DNA from: Microvirga lotononidis
Lineage (GTDB): Bacteria > Pseudomonadota > Alphaproteobacteria > Rhizobiales > Beijerinckiaceae
Assembly: GCF_034627025.1 (NCBI RefSeq)
Contig: NZ_CP141050.1
Span: 496,001 to 560,000 of the forward strand
DNA length: 64,000 bases
Direction of reading: 5' to 3'
Shown here: piece by piece, positions 8,939 through 18,453 of the stretch
Numbering within the stretch: position 1 is the first letter of the stretch
How the letters are laid out: each line of letters opens with the position of its first letter
Position numbers and translations under genes: made by a program
The notes under the pieces: generated by a model
Told to the model about the DNA's origin: nothing
Seen by the model: the letters and a program-made list of their open reading frames with translations, nothing else
Databases searched by the model: none

Positions 8939-9960
8939 GAGGGATTTCCGTTGAGGTCGCGGGGAGAGATGCGCCAGTCGGGAGAGCCGAAGGGCGCAGG
9001 CCAGCGGTGTGGTTCGAGAGCGTTGAAGTAGACGACGGCCTCCACGTCCAGGAAATTGCCATCCCTTTTGGTGAGGCTATCGAGCCATTGCCGACGGTAT
9101 GCGGTGTTGCCGGAGACGCCGACCTCCGCGACGATGATCGGCTTTCCAAACCGCTCGACCCGCTCGTGGAGCGTCTCCAACGCTTGTTGGTAAGTCTGGG
9201 GAGCACCGTATTGATGGATGTCCCATGCCCGATAGCCGTAAAGACCGAGCCCGACGTAGTCGACGAAGGCGTCTCCGGGGTAGTACCGGGCGAGATGCGG
9301 CATGCCCTTAGGTGACCAGATGAACCGCGCAGTCGGCGCAGCGGCGCGGCACCGGTCGACGAAGTAGCGGTATGCCGCGATATACTCCTCGGGACGCCTG
9401 TCAGCCCACGGATAGCGCCCGCTCTGGTCGTCCATTTCATGCCCCCAACGGACCAGCACGGGCGTCCCGTCAGCCCCGAACTCCTGACAGATTGTCGTGA
9501 TCTCGCGATCGAACTTGCCCGCGATGATCTCGTAGGCGAGAGCGTCGCCCCCATCCGTCCAGTTCTCTGCCCTGGTCCAAGGCTCGACCGTTACCATGAG
9601 CTGCCGGTGCTGCTCACGGACATAGCGTGCGAGAGCGCGGAATTCGTCTGGTCTGAAGACCTGCCAGTGCACGAAGACGTGCTCGATCGAGATGTTGCCC
9701 GCATTCGCGAACGCCCGACCCGGGTCATACACGCCGAACCGTATCGGCTTCGGCCTTGGGAGCAGCGACGCACCGCCGATCGCGGTCAATCCCAGCCCAG
9801 CGGCTGCCAGCACGAGACCGCGGTGAGGATAGCGCCTGGCGCGACCCCGCCCGAGCATTTGCCAGAAGCTGGCGCCGAGCAACCATCGCCGCGCCGCATG
9901 CAATATGCGGCGCGGCCACCCCATGGAGGCGGAATGGGGTATGGCGACCAGCTTGCTCAT
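8935..9960 (-). CDS. GH26-like glycoside hydrolase, membrane-anchored
   Basis: The 341-residue protein has a basic N-terminus and one hydrophobic segment at about residues 48-68, then a TIM-barrel domain with the GH26 pattern: the acid/base candidate E175 in RWGHEMDD, and the nucleophile candidate E279 in PIIVAEVGVSG. GH26 enzymes are beta-mannanases and related endo-glycanases; related barrel proteins are also found in bacterial polysaccharide operons, where they trim or process the polymer at the membrane. It overlaps the Ugd gene upstream by four bases and the acyltransferase gene downstream by four bases. Substrate is unknown. Confidence 0.8.
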   Translation of the reverse strand: MSKLVAIPHSASMGWPRRILHAARRWLLGASFWQMLGRGRARRYPHRGLVLAAAGLGLTAIGGASLLPRPKPIRFGVYDPGRAFANAGNISIEHVFVHWQVFRPDEFRALARYVREQHRQLMVTVEPWTRAENWTDGGDALAYEIIAGKFDREITTICQEFGADGTPVLVRWGHEMDDQSGRYPWADRRPEEYIAAYRYFVDRCRAAAPTARFIWSPKGMPHLARYYPGDAFVDYVGLGLYGYRAWDIHQYGAPQTYQQALETLHERVERFGKPIIVAEVGVSGNTAYRRQWLDSLTKRDGNFLDVEAVVYFNALEPHRWPAPFGSPDWRISPRDLNGNPS

Positions 9961-11381
9961 GCGACGATCGGCGACGGGTGGGGCTCGCTCTGCCCGGCAA
10001 GGCCATTGAAGACCGGCAGCATAGAGGGCTCCTCCAATCGCGCGGGCAGTTCGTGACCATTGGGCGTGGTCTGCTCCGCTCCGAGTCCGATACCCGTGAA
10101 GCGGAACCCGAATCTCTCCACCACGTCCGATCGATACGCGTTACGCAGGTCGACGAAGACGGGCTGGCGGACGAGACCGCGAATCCGTCTAAGGTCGAGC
10201 CGGCGCAGACTGTCCCATTCGGTCATCAGGACAATGACATCGGCACCCTCTACGCAATCATAGGGATCGCCGAGGAACTCGACGTCATCGAGATAGCGCC
10301 GTGCCTGCTCGGTCCCCACTGGGTCGTGGGCACGGACGGTCGCACCGCCTCGCTGGAGGGCGTCGATGAGCGACAGCGATGGCGACTCGCGCATGTCATC
10401 GGTATCGGGCTTGAACGTGAGCCCGAGCACGGCGACGGTCAGGCCCTCGACCGATCCGCCCATGGCCTCCATGACCTTGCGCGCCATGGCCCGCTTGCGT
10501 GCATCGTTGACGGCGACCGTATCCTCGACGAGACGGAGCGTGATCCCGTGGTCTTGCGCCGTGCGGAGCAATGCGAGCGTGTCCTTCGGGAAGCACGAGC
10601 CTCCATAGCCTGGTCCGGGCTGGAGGAACTTGCCGCCAATGCGATTGTCGAGGCCGATGCCGTTCGCCACCTCGCGCACGTCGGCCCCGACGGCCTCGCA
10701 GAGGTTCGCGATCTCGTTGATGAACGTGATCTTCGTCGCGAGGAAGGCGTTCGCCGTGTACTTGATGAGTTCCGCCGTGCGCCGTCCGGCAAACAGGATC
10801 GGGGACGCGTTTCCCGTTAGGGGACGATAAAGTTCCGCCATCATGGCGCGGGCCTGTTGACTGTTGCTGCCGACCACCACCCGGTCCGGCTTCATGAAGT
10901 CGTCGACGGCCGCGCCTTCGCGCAGGAACTCGGGGTTCGACACCACCGAGACCGTAGCCGTGGGGTTCTCGCGGCGGATGATCCGCTCGATAGCGTCTCC
11001 CGTTCCGACCGGGACGGTCGATTTGGTGACGACGACCGTGTAACCCTGCATGGCGCGGGCAATCTCGCGGGTGGCGGCGAACACATACGACAGATCCGCT
11101 TGGCCATCCGCCGCGCGGGCCGGCGTCCCGACTGCGATGAAGACGACCTCGGCGGTGGACACCGCAGCCGTGAGATCGGTGGTGAAGGAGAGGCGTCCGG
11201 CCTCGGCGTTGGTCCGCACCATCTCGTCAAGGCCGGGTTCGTAGATCGGCAGCTTGCCCTTGTGCAGGCCTGCGATCTTGCCCTCGTCCTTGTCGACGCA
11301 GGTGACGCTATGGCCGATCTCGGCGAAGCACGTGCCTGAGACAAGTCCTACGTAGCCGGTTCCGATGATTGCGACTCTCAT
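9957..11381 (-). CDS. ugd: UDP-glucose 6-dehydrogenase
   Basis: The ATG at 11381 is preceded by AAAGGAGATTGACATC, a strong ribosome site, and gives 474 residues; the longer open frame upstream is not family-like. The N-terminal NAD-binding fold is MRVAIIGTGYVGLVSG, the catalytic cysteine is C263 in GPGYGGSCFPKD, and the C-terminal UDP-binding domain contains GLTFKPDTDDMRESPS. The enzyme oxidises UDP-glucose to UDP-glucuronate using two NAD+. In this operon its product would feed the UDP-glucuronate decarboxylase (15695-16780) and possibly the polymer itself. It lies 53 bases after the second DUF995 gene and overlaps the GH26-like gene by four bases. Confidence 0.95.
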   Translation of the reverse strand: MRVAIIGTGYVGLVSGTCFAEIGHSVTCVDKDEGKIAGLHKGKLPIYEPGLDEMVRTNAEAGRLSFTTDLTAAVSTAEVVFIAVGTPARAADGQADLSYVFAATREIARAMQGYTVVVTKSTVPVGTGDAIERIIRRENPTATVSVVSNPEFLREGAAVDDFMKPDRVVVGSNSQQARAMMAELYRPLTGNASPILFAGRRTAELIKYTANAFLATKITFINEIANLCEAVGADVREVANGIGLDNRIGGKFLQPGPGYGGSCFPKDTLALLRTAQDHGITLRLVEDTVAVNDARKRAMARKVMEAMGGSVEGLTVAVLGLTFKPDTDDMRESPSLSLIDALQRGGATVRAHDPVGTEQARRYLDDVEFLGDPYDCVEGADVIVLMTEWDSLRRLDLRRIRGLVRQPVFVDLRNAYRSDVVERFGFRFTGIGLGAEQTTPNGHELPARLEEPSMLPVFNGLAGQSEPHPSPIVA

Positions 11382-11434
11382 GATGTCAATCTCCTTTCTG
11401 GATATCCGTTGGCTGGGATGGGGCAATGCAGGGC

Positions 11435-11956
11435 CTAGCGATCGAAGGCCGCCTTCAGGCGTTTTGCCTGTGGCGTGACCATGTCGCCGGAGCTGAACTT
11501 GGCATACTCGTTTTGGGGAAGGGGCACCTTGGCGGCTCTGAAGGTGTACCAGTCGCCATCCGGCAGGACGCGCTGGAAGATGGCCTCGCCAAGCACCTTG
11601 TGCTGGAAGCACTTGCCATCCGACTTGGTTTTCTTGCCGACGTGCCACGTGGCCTCGAAGCACATGACGCCGTTGTCATTGACGGACCATTGCCCTTCGG
11701 CGTAGGTCGAGTTGGCGATGGACTTGCCTGGTACGAAAGCGGTGAACCTTCCGTCCTTATGCAGGTATCCACCGCCTTCATCCCACCTCCAGGATTTGCC
11801 GCCGTAGAGCTCGAGCAATTCGCCCGAGTTCATCATCCGCGGCAATTGGTATGTTTGTGCTACGCCAAGCGACGGGACGGCCATGGCTGCAGCCGCGAGT
11901 GTTGCAGCAGTGAGCACTCGGCCGATGATCGTCTGCCTTGTTTCCTTGTCTGTCAT
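11435..11956 (-). CDS. DUF995 family exported protein
   Basis: Starting at the ATG at 11956 (AGGAGAG upstream) the product has 173 residues: a charged N-terminus, a hydrophobic signal segment ending near VAQ, then a DUF995-type domain with MMNSGELLELYGGKSWRW, GGGYLHKDGRF, GQWSVNDNGVMCFEATWHV and a KCF-H region with paired cysteines. DUF995 proteins are exported and found in Rhizobiales exopolysaccharide loci; their activity is unknown. A longer related protein is encoded 42 bases upstream, so the two are probably a duplicated pair acting in the periplasm on the same polymer. Confidence 0.8.
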   Translation of the reverse strand: MTDKETRQTIIGRVLTAATLAAAAMAVPSLGVAQTYQLPRMMNSGELLELYGGKSWRWDEGGGYLHKDGRFTAFVPGKSIANSTYAEGQWSVNDNGVMCFEATWHVGKKTKSDGKCFQHKVLGEAIFQRVLPDGDWYTFRAAKVPLPQNEYAKFSSGDMVTPQAKRLKAAFDR

Positions 11957-11998
11957 AAGTCTCTCTCCTGCCAGGTTGTTCAAACGTCCTTGAATGGT

Positions 11999-12844
11999 TC
12001 ACTGCGATGGCGCTGCCTCTGTCGGCGGCTGGGGGACCTCGGGGGCTGGCAGAGCGGTCGCCTCCCGAGCGATTGATTCTGACGCGGGGGCTTCCGCTGC
12101 CGGATGTCCTTCCATGGATGAGACCGGCGACGGGGGCGGGCTCCCGTTCATCGGAGCCGGCCTATCTTCGACCGGGCCTGCAGCGGACGATCTTAAGGTT
12201 TGCGCCTCGGGCGTGATAACAGGCATCTCCGTCGGACCTGCAGGGACCGGGCCAGTCTCTCCTGGCTCAGTCGGTGCGGCCGCCGGATCTGTGGCTGTCA
12301 CTGGAGCGACATCAAGAGGCTTGCTCGACGGCTGGGGTGGCGCCAGCCGTGCAAAGGCTGCCTCAAGTCTCGCAATCTTGGTGGTGACCCTGTCGCCACG
12401 CACCAGCTTCCTGAACTCGTCTTTCGCGGCGACGGGAGTATGCCTGAACTCGTACCATGGTCCCGAAGGGTTCTTCCTCTGGTAGATGGTTTGCCCCAGG
12501 CTTCGGTGCGTAAAGCACGTGGTGGATCCCTTGGCTCCGCTAAGGACGTGCCAAGTAGCCTCGAAGCACATGCTTCCGTCGCCTGTGGCATACCATCGGC
12601 CCTTCGCGTAGCTGGACTTGGCGATGCTGGATCCACTCCACGCGAGAAAGCTCCCGTCTGCCGCGAAGTATCCTGCGCCGTTCGTCCACAGCCATGTCTT
12701 GTTCCGGAACAGGAGCTCCACTTGCTCAGCCGACATGACCCTGCCTGGCTGGCGCTTCGGCGTGGCTGCCTCGGCGGTGGGAGCAAGGGCGAGGAACGTG
12801 CACAGGGTTGCCGTGGCCAACGGCATGATAGCCGGGTTCGTCAT
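11999..12844 (-). CDS. DUF995 family exported protein with Pro/Ala-rich tail
   Basis: The ATG at 12844 overlaps the stop of the GT2 gene by four bases and gives 281 residues; the frame open further upstream lies inside the GT2 gene. A signal peptide (cut near APTAEA) is followed by a DUF995 domain (MSAEQVELLFRNKTWLW, GAGYFAADGSF, GRWYATGDGSMCFEATWHV, TTCFTH). From about residue 175 a low-complexity tail rich in Pro, Ala, Glu and Thr extends for about 105 residues, absent from the shorter paralogue downstream. Such a tail could span the cell wall or bind partners. The function of the domain is unknown. Confidence 0.8.
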   Translation of the reverse strand: MTNPAIMPLATATLCTFLALAPTAEAATPKRQPGRVMSAEQVELLFRNKTWLWTNGAGYFAADGSFLAWSGSSIAKSSYAKGRWYATGDGSMCFEATWHVLSGAKGSTTCFTHRSLGQTIYQRKNPSGPWYEFRHTPVAAKDEFRKLVRGDRVTTKIARLEAAFARLAPPQPSSKPLDVAPVTATDPAAAPTEPGETGPVPAGPTEMPVITPEAQTLRSSAAGPVEDRPAPMNGSPPPSPVSSMEGHPAAEAPASESIAREATALPAPEVPQPPTEAAPSQ

Positions 12845-14715
12845 GATCGGATCTCCTTGAGTGCCAAGTGTTGGGCGCGGGGAGTGTCGGTTGCCAGCCA
12901 GGTTCGGCCAGGGATCTGCTCGAGCGCCTTCTCGATGCCGAAGGTGATACCGGCCAGCCCCTGTGGGATACGACGCGGCATCGCGAGGCATGGGACCAGG
13001 ATCATCGCCGCGATCACCATGGCCGGAACGCAGTTGGCCCGGCCGATCGCGATGGAGTCCCCCGGCCGCAGGATGCCGTTTTCGGTGCAATGCCGGACGA
13101 GGATCGTGACTGTCAGAATCGCGTAGAGAACGCAGTTGACGATGGTGAAGACGTAGAACCCGGCCGAGCTCTCGCGATGGTCGAGCAGGAGCGCGGGCAA
13201 CCCCGACGCGAGCGATAGAAGTGCGTAGGGAAGGACCACCCGGGTCGGCAGGGGTGGGGTTTCGGCTGTGCCCTTTGGAGTGACGCGGAACTCAACGATC
13301 GTGCCGGTCCACCAGTCGCGCACAGCGGCTGCCGTGCCGAGCAACGACCAGGGCCAGCGCGCAAACAGGAAGAGCGTGCCTTCCCAGCTCAGGACCTTTC
13401 CGTCAGCTGGGCGTCCCCATCCGCTACGGGCAAGGGTGGCGACGATGAGCACCAGCGCGAGCGTTCCGACTCCGAAGTGGAGCATGAATTCGGGATAGGT
13501 GACCCCCACGATATTAGCATCGAGCACCAGCGCGACGATCGGCATGACAAACATCAGCGGCATGACGAGAGAGAACAGCGGATACCAGAGCTGGCAGAAC
13601 AGGAACTGGAGCTTCAGCCGCCACGGCATGCCGTGCAGGAGGCCGGGTGTGTACTCAAGCAGGATCATCATCAGGCTGCGTGACCACTGGAATTCTTGCG
13701 TGACCATGTCGGCGAAGGTCTGCGGGCCATCGCCGTGCGCGATGGCGTTGACGGCGTGCACGCCGCGCCAGCCATACGCATTCATGAACAGCGTCGTTGA
13801 GTGATCTTCGGCGAGTTCGGGGCCAAGGCCGCCAATTTCCTTCAGGGCCTTGGTCCGCACCGCATAGTGCGAACCGATACACAGGGGCGCGAGGCCGCCA
13901 TTGTAGCCCGCCTGAAGCGCTCCATGCAGCATCGCCTCCACGTACAGGCGACCGCGCGCCGACCAGCTCCCTGAAGCGTTCCGATCGCAGATGCTCGGCG
14001 CCGATACATAGCCGACGTGTGGATCTCCGAACGGCCGGAGCATCTCCTCCAGGTAAGTCTCGTCAGGTACGTGATCAGCATCGAGCTGTGCGACGAAGTC
14101 GTAGTTCTCGTAGCCGAAGTGATCGTAGAAGAAGGCGAGATTGCCCTCCTTGCAGCGGGTGCGCCGGGGCCAGGTCACGCGATGGTAATCATTGCGCCCT
14201 TTGCGGGTTGAAATTCGGACCCCGTGCGCCGCGCACCAGGCGATCGTTTCGGGTGTGGGATCCTCGTCGGCAAGCCATGCGTCATGCGGATAAGTCTGCC
14301 GGAGCATGGCCTCCAAAGTCTCCTTTACAATCGGGAACGGCTCGGACGGAGCCTTGGTCACCACCATGGCGACGCGGTGGTCCCTGGGTGCCGGCCGTGC
14401 AGCGTTTGGCATGCGTCCGTTGAGAAAGATGAAGACAAAGTACAGGGGCAGGAGTGTCAGCCAAGCGAGCGTCAACGTGGTGACGGTGTAGCGGATTGTG
14501 CCGATGTTGTGCTCAGGCCGCAGCCACCACTCCCAGAAGTAGACCAACGTGGCCAACCAGATCGCAGCGAGCATCCAATACCCGGCCTTCCGGTACCCGG
14601 TGAACAGCGGCACGAGCAGGGGCTGCTCCTCGGTCGCTGCTGCCTTGCCAGGCCCAACCGGAGGAAGGGGTGAAAGCCCTTCGCTTCGGGGTTCGTGTTC
14701 GAGGACCAGGGTCAT
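12841..14715 (-). CDS. Processive family 2 glycosyltransferase (cellulose synthase-like)
   Basis: The 624-residue membrane protein has two hydrophobic segments near residues 45-65 and 78-100, a cytoplasmic GT-A domain, and several C-terminal membrane spans. The motifs of processive GT2 synthases are visible: D212-A-D214 in AQLDADHVP, AED at 302-304 (the TED position) and Q340-E-F-Q-W344 at the QxxRW position, where the usual arginine is glutamine. It probably polymerises a UDP-sugar and exports the chain. It overlaps the GalE gene upstream and the DUF995 gene downstream by four bases each, so it is the core of the operon. No PilZ domain or BcsB-like partner is seen, so it is not a standard cellulose synthase. 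Confidence 0.88.
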   Translation of the reverse strand: MTLVLEHEPRSEGLSPLPPVGPGKAAATEEQPLLVPLFTGYRKAGYWMLAAIWLATLVYFWEWWLRPEHNIGTIRYTVTTLTLAWLTLLPLYFVFIFLNGRMPNAARPAPRDHRVAMVVTKAPSEPFPIVKETLEAMLRQTYPHDAWLADEDPTPETIAWCAAHGVRISTRKGRNDYHRVTWPRRTRCKEGNLAFFYDHFGYENYDFVAQLDADHVPDETYLEEMLRPFGDPHVGYVSAPSICDRNASGSWSARGRLYVEAMLHGALQAGYNGGLAPLCIGSHYAVRTKALKEIGGLGPELAEDHSTTLFMNAYGWRGVHAVNAIAHGDGPQTFADMVTQEFQWSRSLMMILLEYTPGLLHGMPWRLKLQFLFCQLWYPLFSLVMPLMFVMPIVALVLDANIVGVTYPEFMLHFGVGTLALVLIVATLARSGWGRPADGKVLSWEGTLFLFARWPWSLLGTAAAVRDWWTGTIVEFRVTPKGTAETPPLPTRVVLPYALLSLASGLPALLLDHRESSAGFYVFTIVNCVLYAILTVTILVRHCTENGILRPGDSIAIGRANCVPAMVIAAMILVPCLAMPRRIPQGLAGITFGIEKALEQIPGRTWLATDTPRAQHLALKEIRS

Positions 14716-15698
14716 GGGCGGGCCTCGAGTTCGAAGAACGGGGCCGCCGATCGGACGATGGTATCGACGTCCGAGAGCTCCGGCCAGAAGCCGAGCCGCT
14801 CCCGGGCCAGCGCCGGGTTCGCGAAGAGGATTGGCGGATCGCCAGCTCGGCGCTGCTCGAACCGCACCGGAACCCGCCGTCCGGTCACCTGCTCGACGGC
14901 CGTCAGGATCTCCTTGATGGAGATTCCGCGCCCTGTGCCGAGATTGGCCGCGAGGTTCTCGCCCCCCTTGAGGAGATGGAGCACTGCGGCCAGGTGGGCT
15001 CTGGCCAGATCTGATACGTGGATGTAGTCGCGGATACAGGTTCCATCTGGTGTCGGATAGTCATCTCCGAACACGGACAGGTGGGGCAACTTCCCCGCCG
15101 CAGCCATCAGGGCCCGCGGGATGAGGTGCGTTTCCGGATCGTGTCGCTCCCCAATCTCGCCACCCGGGTCTGCGCCGCAGGCGTTGAAGTAGCGCAAGGC
15201 GACGTAGCGCATCCCATAGGCCGTTGCATAGTCGGCGAGCATCTGCTCGCCGATGAGCTTGCTGCGCCCGTAGGGATTGATCGGATCCTGAGGTGAGTCT
15301 TCGCGGATCGGCAATGCCTCGGGAACGCCGTACGTGGCGCAAGAACTGGAGAAGATGACATTCAGCAATCCCGCACCTCGGCAGGCATCGAGGAGTGTTT
15401 GCGTGCCATGGACATTGTTGCGATAGTACTTGGCAGGCTCGATGACTGACTCGCCAACATAGGCATGAGCCGCGAAATGGATGACGGCGGCGGGATCGTA
15501 TCGCCTCATGGTTTCGACAAGAGCTTGTCGGTCGAGGACATCGCCGATGACGAGAGGACCCCAGCGCACCGCGTCTCGGTGCCCCGCAACGAGATTGTCA
15601 TAGGCAACCGGCTCAAAGCCGTTCTGTGCAAGGGCCTTGCAGGTATGGCTTCCGATGTAGCCGGCGCCGCCGGTGACGAGAATGCGGGTCCTGCTCAT
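14712..15698 (-). CDS. galE: UDP-glucose/UDP-sugar 4-epimerase
   Basis: The ATG at 15698 overlaps the end of the UDP-glucuronate decarboxylase gene by four bases and gives 328 residues, the normal GalE length. Features of extended SDR epimerases are present: GGAGYIG at 10-16, SSSCATYG at 117-124, and the catalytic Y143-xxx-K147 in PYGRSK. The enzyme interconverts UDP-glucose and UDP-galactose. Because it sits with Ugd and a UDP-xylose-forming enzyme, it might instead act on UDP-xylose to give UDP-L-arabinose; sequence alone cannot decide. Confidence 0.9.
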   Translation of the reverse strand: MSRTRILVTGGAGYIGSHTCKALAQNGFEPVAYDNLVAGHRDAVRWGPLVIGDVLDRQALVETMRRYDPAAVIHFAAHAYVGESVIEPAKYYRNNVHGTQTLLDACRGAGLLNVIFSSSCATYGVPEALPIREDSPQDPINPYGRSKLIGEQMLADYATAYGMRYVALRYFNACGADPGGEIGERHDPETHLIPRALMAAAGKLPHLSVFGDDYPTPDGTCIRDYIHVSDLARAHLAAVLHLLKGGENLAANLGTGRGISIKEILTAVEQVTGRRVPVRFEQRRAGDPPILFANPALARERLGFWPELSDVDTIVRSAAPFFELEARP

Positions 15699-16780
15699 GC
15701 GACGACCTCCCGGTATTCGCGCTGATAGGCGCCTGTGGCCGAAGGCGCGCGCAGGAGTTCGTCGAAGTAGCTGATGGTCAGACGCAGCCCGTCCATGAGC
15801 TTGATTCGAGGCGTCCATCCGAGTTCGCGCTTGGCAACCTCAATGTCCGGCCGCCGCTGGCGTGGGTCGTCAACGGGTAGCGGCAGGTGAACAATGCGGG
15901 ATGGTGAGTTAACGAGGTCAATGACGATCTCGGCGAGTTCGAGCATCGTGAACTCGCCGGGGTTGCCGATGTTAATTGGCCCCGTCACGTCGTTGGGCGC
16001 GTTCATGAGGCGCACGAATCCTTCGATCAGATCGTCGACGTAGCAGAAGGACCGTGTCTGGGCTCCGTCGCCGTAGACCGTGATGTCCTCACCCTTCAGG
16101 GCTTGAACAATGAAATTGGAAACAACCCGCCCGTCCTCCGGGTGCATGCGGGGGCCATAAGTGTTGAAGATCCGGACCACCTTGATGCGGACGTCGTGGT
16201 TGCGCGCATAATCGAAGAAGAGCGTCTCGGCGCAGCGCTTGCCCTCGTCATAACAGGAGCGTGGTCCAATGGGATTGACGTTGCCCCAATATGCTTCCGG
16301 CTGCGGGTGGATGTCGGGATCGCCGTAGATCTCGGAGGTCGAGGCTTGGAAGACTTTGATGCCCCGGCTGCGGGCCAGGTCAAGGATGTTCAACGCACCC
16401 AGCACACTCGTGCGCATCGTCCTGACGGGATCTGCCTGATAGTGCGGCGGGGACGCGGGACAGGCCAGGTTGTAGATCTCGTCCACGTCCGCGACGAAGG
16501 GAGTTGCAACGTCGTGCGAGACGACATGAAACCGGCTGCTGTCGCGTAACTTGCGGATGTTGCGTTCCTGACCCGTGGAGAAGTCGTCGAGGCAAGTCAC
16601 CTCGTGGCCCTCATTGAGCAGGCGCTCACATAGATGCGAGCCGAGAAAGCCCGCGCCTCCAGTGACAAGGATTCTCCGGTGAGAAGCGGCCGACGGGATC
16701 GGAATTCCAGGCAGAATCCTCAGCGCGTTCATCGGTTCAGTTTTTGTGAGCATTGTGGTCTCCAGGTTCGTCGTGGGCAT
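15695..16780 (-). CDS. uxs: UDP-glucuronate decarboxylase (UDP-xylose synthase)
   Basis: The ATG at 16780 has AAGGAGCGG upstream and gives 361 residues; an ATG at 16879 lacks such support. It is an extended SDR enzyme: GGAGFLG at 41-47, STSEIYG at 147-153, Y177 and K181 as the catalytic pair, and the family-typical stretches [12 protein letters not shown] and [10 protein letters not shown]. These match UXS, which converts UDP-glucuronate to UDP-xylose with NAD+ recycled in the active site. It is the first gene of the eight-gene polysaccharide operon, and its substrate would be supplied by Ugd encoded downstream. Confidence 0.88.
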   Translation of the reverse strand: MPTTNLETTMLTKTEPMNALRILPGIPIPSAASHRRILVTGGAGFLGSHLCERLLNEGHEVTCLDDFSTGQERNIRKLRDSSRFHVVSHDVATPFVADVDEIYNLACPASPPHYQADPVRTMRTSVLGALNILDLARSRGIKVFQASTSEIYGDPDIHPQPEAYWGNVNPIGPRSCYDEGKRCAETLFFDYARNHDVRIKVVRIFNTYGPRMHPEDGRVVSNFIVQALKGEDITVYGDGAQTRSFCYVDDLIEGFVRLMNAPNDVTGPINIGNPGEFTMLELAEIVIDLVNSPSRIVHLPLPVDDPRQRRPDIEVAKRELGWTPRIKLMDGLRLTISYFDELLRAPSATGAYQREYREVVA

Positions 16781-17682
16781 GAGTGACCGCTCCTTGCCAA
16801 CGTGCTCGTCGGCAAGAATTGAAATGTCTTTGTTGGAATGCTGTGTTGTAATCGAAAGTCTCAGTGGTCCTGCCGGCACACGGGAGACGAGTCCGCTACA
16901 TGAAGCTGTAGCGAGAGTACGCTATGTGCAGCCGTACGGACCTCGTCGTGCCGGCTGGTGTGTGATAACCGCAGGGATTGCTGTGACGCCGCGCTCATTC
17001 TGGAAAGTGGCGGCATGGCGCAATGCAGCACGACCGCCGACTATAATTGATCTTGCAAGGGTTGTGCAACCAAGTAGAGAAGACCGATAGAGCCCTCGGA
17101 ACATTTCAGCATACATGACCATATCTCCTCGCACGAGATTCCAAGCGGGAAGAAGATTCTGGCGTTTTATTTTTGGAAGGATTCCCCTGCCCGTGACTGC
17201 GGTGGCAATTTCGCGTACGGACTTTTTTGTTCGATCGATATTGCCTCGCCATCGCGCTGAAGATCAATACGCACTCTTTGAATGAGATCTAACTCGGGAG
17301 TACTTACAAGGGCGTACTGGAATACATATGCGAAGCCAGCCGTCCATTGCGTTCTGTGCATTCTGATTGAACTTTGGACAAGACATGCACTATGGAGGCA
17401 GATGCTGCCTCATCAGCAATCACAGGATGCTTAACTCATAATCAGCAGACAATCATATTACTAACGCTTTTTTTCTTCGAAACCGTCGAAAAGCGAAGGC
17501 AAAAGAGAGAATTGAAGACCAAGCAGAATCGGAGCAATCTCTAGCCAAACAATGCTCGGGCCCAGTCCGGTTGGGAGTAGTGTGAAGACGCTCCCGCAGC
17601 ATCTTTCCGCCAACTCGACGGCATGACGCTTCCGTTAAAGCTGAGGCGTAAGGCTCACCCCTGTATTAGAAGGCACGCACCT
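16781..17682. promoter_or_regulatory. Divergent intergenic region with an inverted repeat (16895-16912)
   Basis: This 902-bp AT-richer stretch separates the leftward polysaccharide operon from the rightward SGNH hydrolase gene. An inverted repeat GCTACA-tgaagc-TGTAGC lies at 16895-16912, 115 bases upstream of the first operon gene, a suitable place for a regulator site. Open frames of 60-70 codons on the minus strand (16922-17134, 17167-17361) show no family resemblance. The region from 17380 to 17560 is notably AT-rich. The function of the repeat is inference. Confidence 0.4.
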
Positions 17683-18453
17683 ATGGCTTTGCATCCATCG
17701 CGGTCCATAACACTCGCTTGGTTGTTGGCCGCTCTCATAGGTATCTCTCCAGCAGCTGAGCATCATCAACCAATTGGGATTTTGCCTATTGGGGATTCAA
17801 TTACCGATGGGGACGGTAGGCATGATTCCTATCGTCGACATCTCTGGCACCTCCTTCGGAACGCAGAATACAAGGTAGATTTTCTCGGATCGAGGCACCT
17901 GAACGGCTACTATAACGAGCAGCCCCCGAATCCCGACTTCGATATGGATCACGAGGGGCATAGCGGATGGACGACCCGGGACGTCCTGTCCGAACTATCG
18001 GGTTCGGGTGAAGGACGGGGGCAACTCGGCGATTGGCTTTCCACACACGCTCCCGCCTTTATACTACTTCAAATCGGCACGAACGACATCCTCAAGTGCG
18101 AAGATACCAACGGCATCGTTGCAAGAATAAAGCAAATGGTTGCTATCATTCACTCCATCACTCCCTCCTCAACGATACTGATATCGACAGTGCTACCGCT
18201 GGGAAGCGCACAGAGTCTCGGATTTGATGACGCCTATTGCCCTGGCAAACGAGGGTTGGATACAGCTGTAAACGCCCTCAACCAAAACTTGCAAGGTGTT
18301 CTATCGGAAGTTGCGCGAGTCGACATAGTCGACCTCAACAGGGCGATCGATCCGGCAAGCGACTTGTATGATGGAATTCATCCTAATGCATCCGGCGAGC
18401 GAAGGATTGCGGAGGCTTGGTTCGCTGCAATGACACCGGCAACCACTCGCTAG
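17683..18453 (+). CDS. Secreted SGNH/GDSL-family hydrolase
   Basis: The ATG at 17683 is preceded by AGAAGG and gives 256 residues beginning with a signal peptide (ITLAWLLAALIGISPAA). Block I is GDSITDGDG with nucleophile S39, block III is GTND at 132-135, and block V gives the D230/H233 pair in YDGIHPN. The architecture is that of single-domain SGNH esterases, including carbohydrate acetyl esterases. Placed next to a polysaccharide operon that ends with an acyltransferase, it may remove acetyl groups from that polymer. The gene is divergent from the operon. Its codon use is less GC-rich than that of the operon. Confidence 0.8.
   Translation: MALHPSRSITLAWLLAALIGISPAAEHHQPIGILPIGDSITDGDGRHDSYRRHLWHLLRNAEYKVDFLGSRHLNGYYNEQPPNPDFDMDHEGHSGWTTRDVLSELSGSGEGRGQLGDWLSTHAPAFILLQIGTNDILKCEDTNGIVARIKQMVAIIHSITPSSTILISTVLPLGSAQSLGFDDAYCPGKRGLDTAVNALNQNLQGVLSEVARVDIVDLNRAIDPASDLYDGIHPNASGERRIAEAWFAAMTPATTR

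Noticed and set aside
9756..10820. Plus-strand open frame of 354 codons
   Set aside because: It lies opposite the UDP-glucose dehydrogenase and GH26-like genes, which have catalytic residues and coupled starts. No domain is visible.
12841..14715. Assignment of the GT2 gene as bcsA (cellulose synthase)
   Set aside because: There is no PilZ domain, the QxxRW motif is changed to QxxQW, and no bcsB, bcsC or bcsZ gene is next to it.
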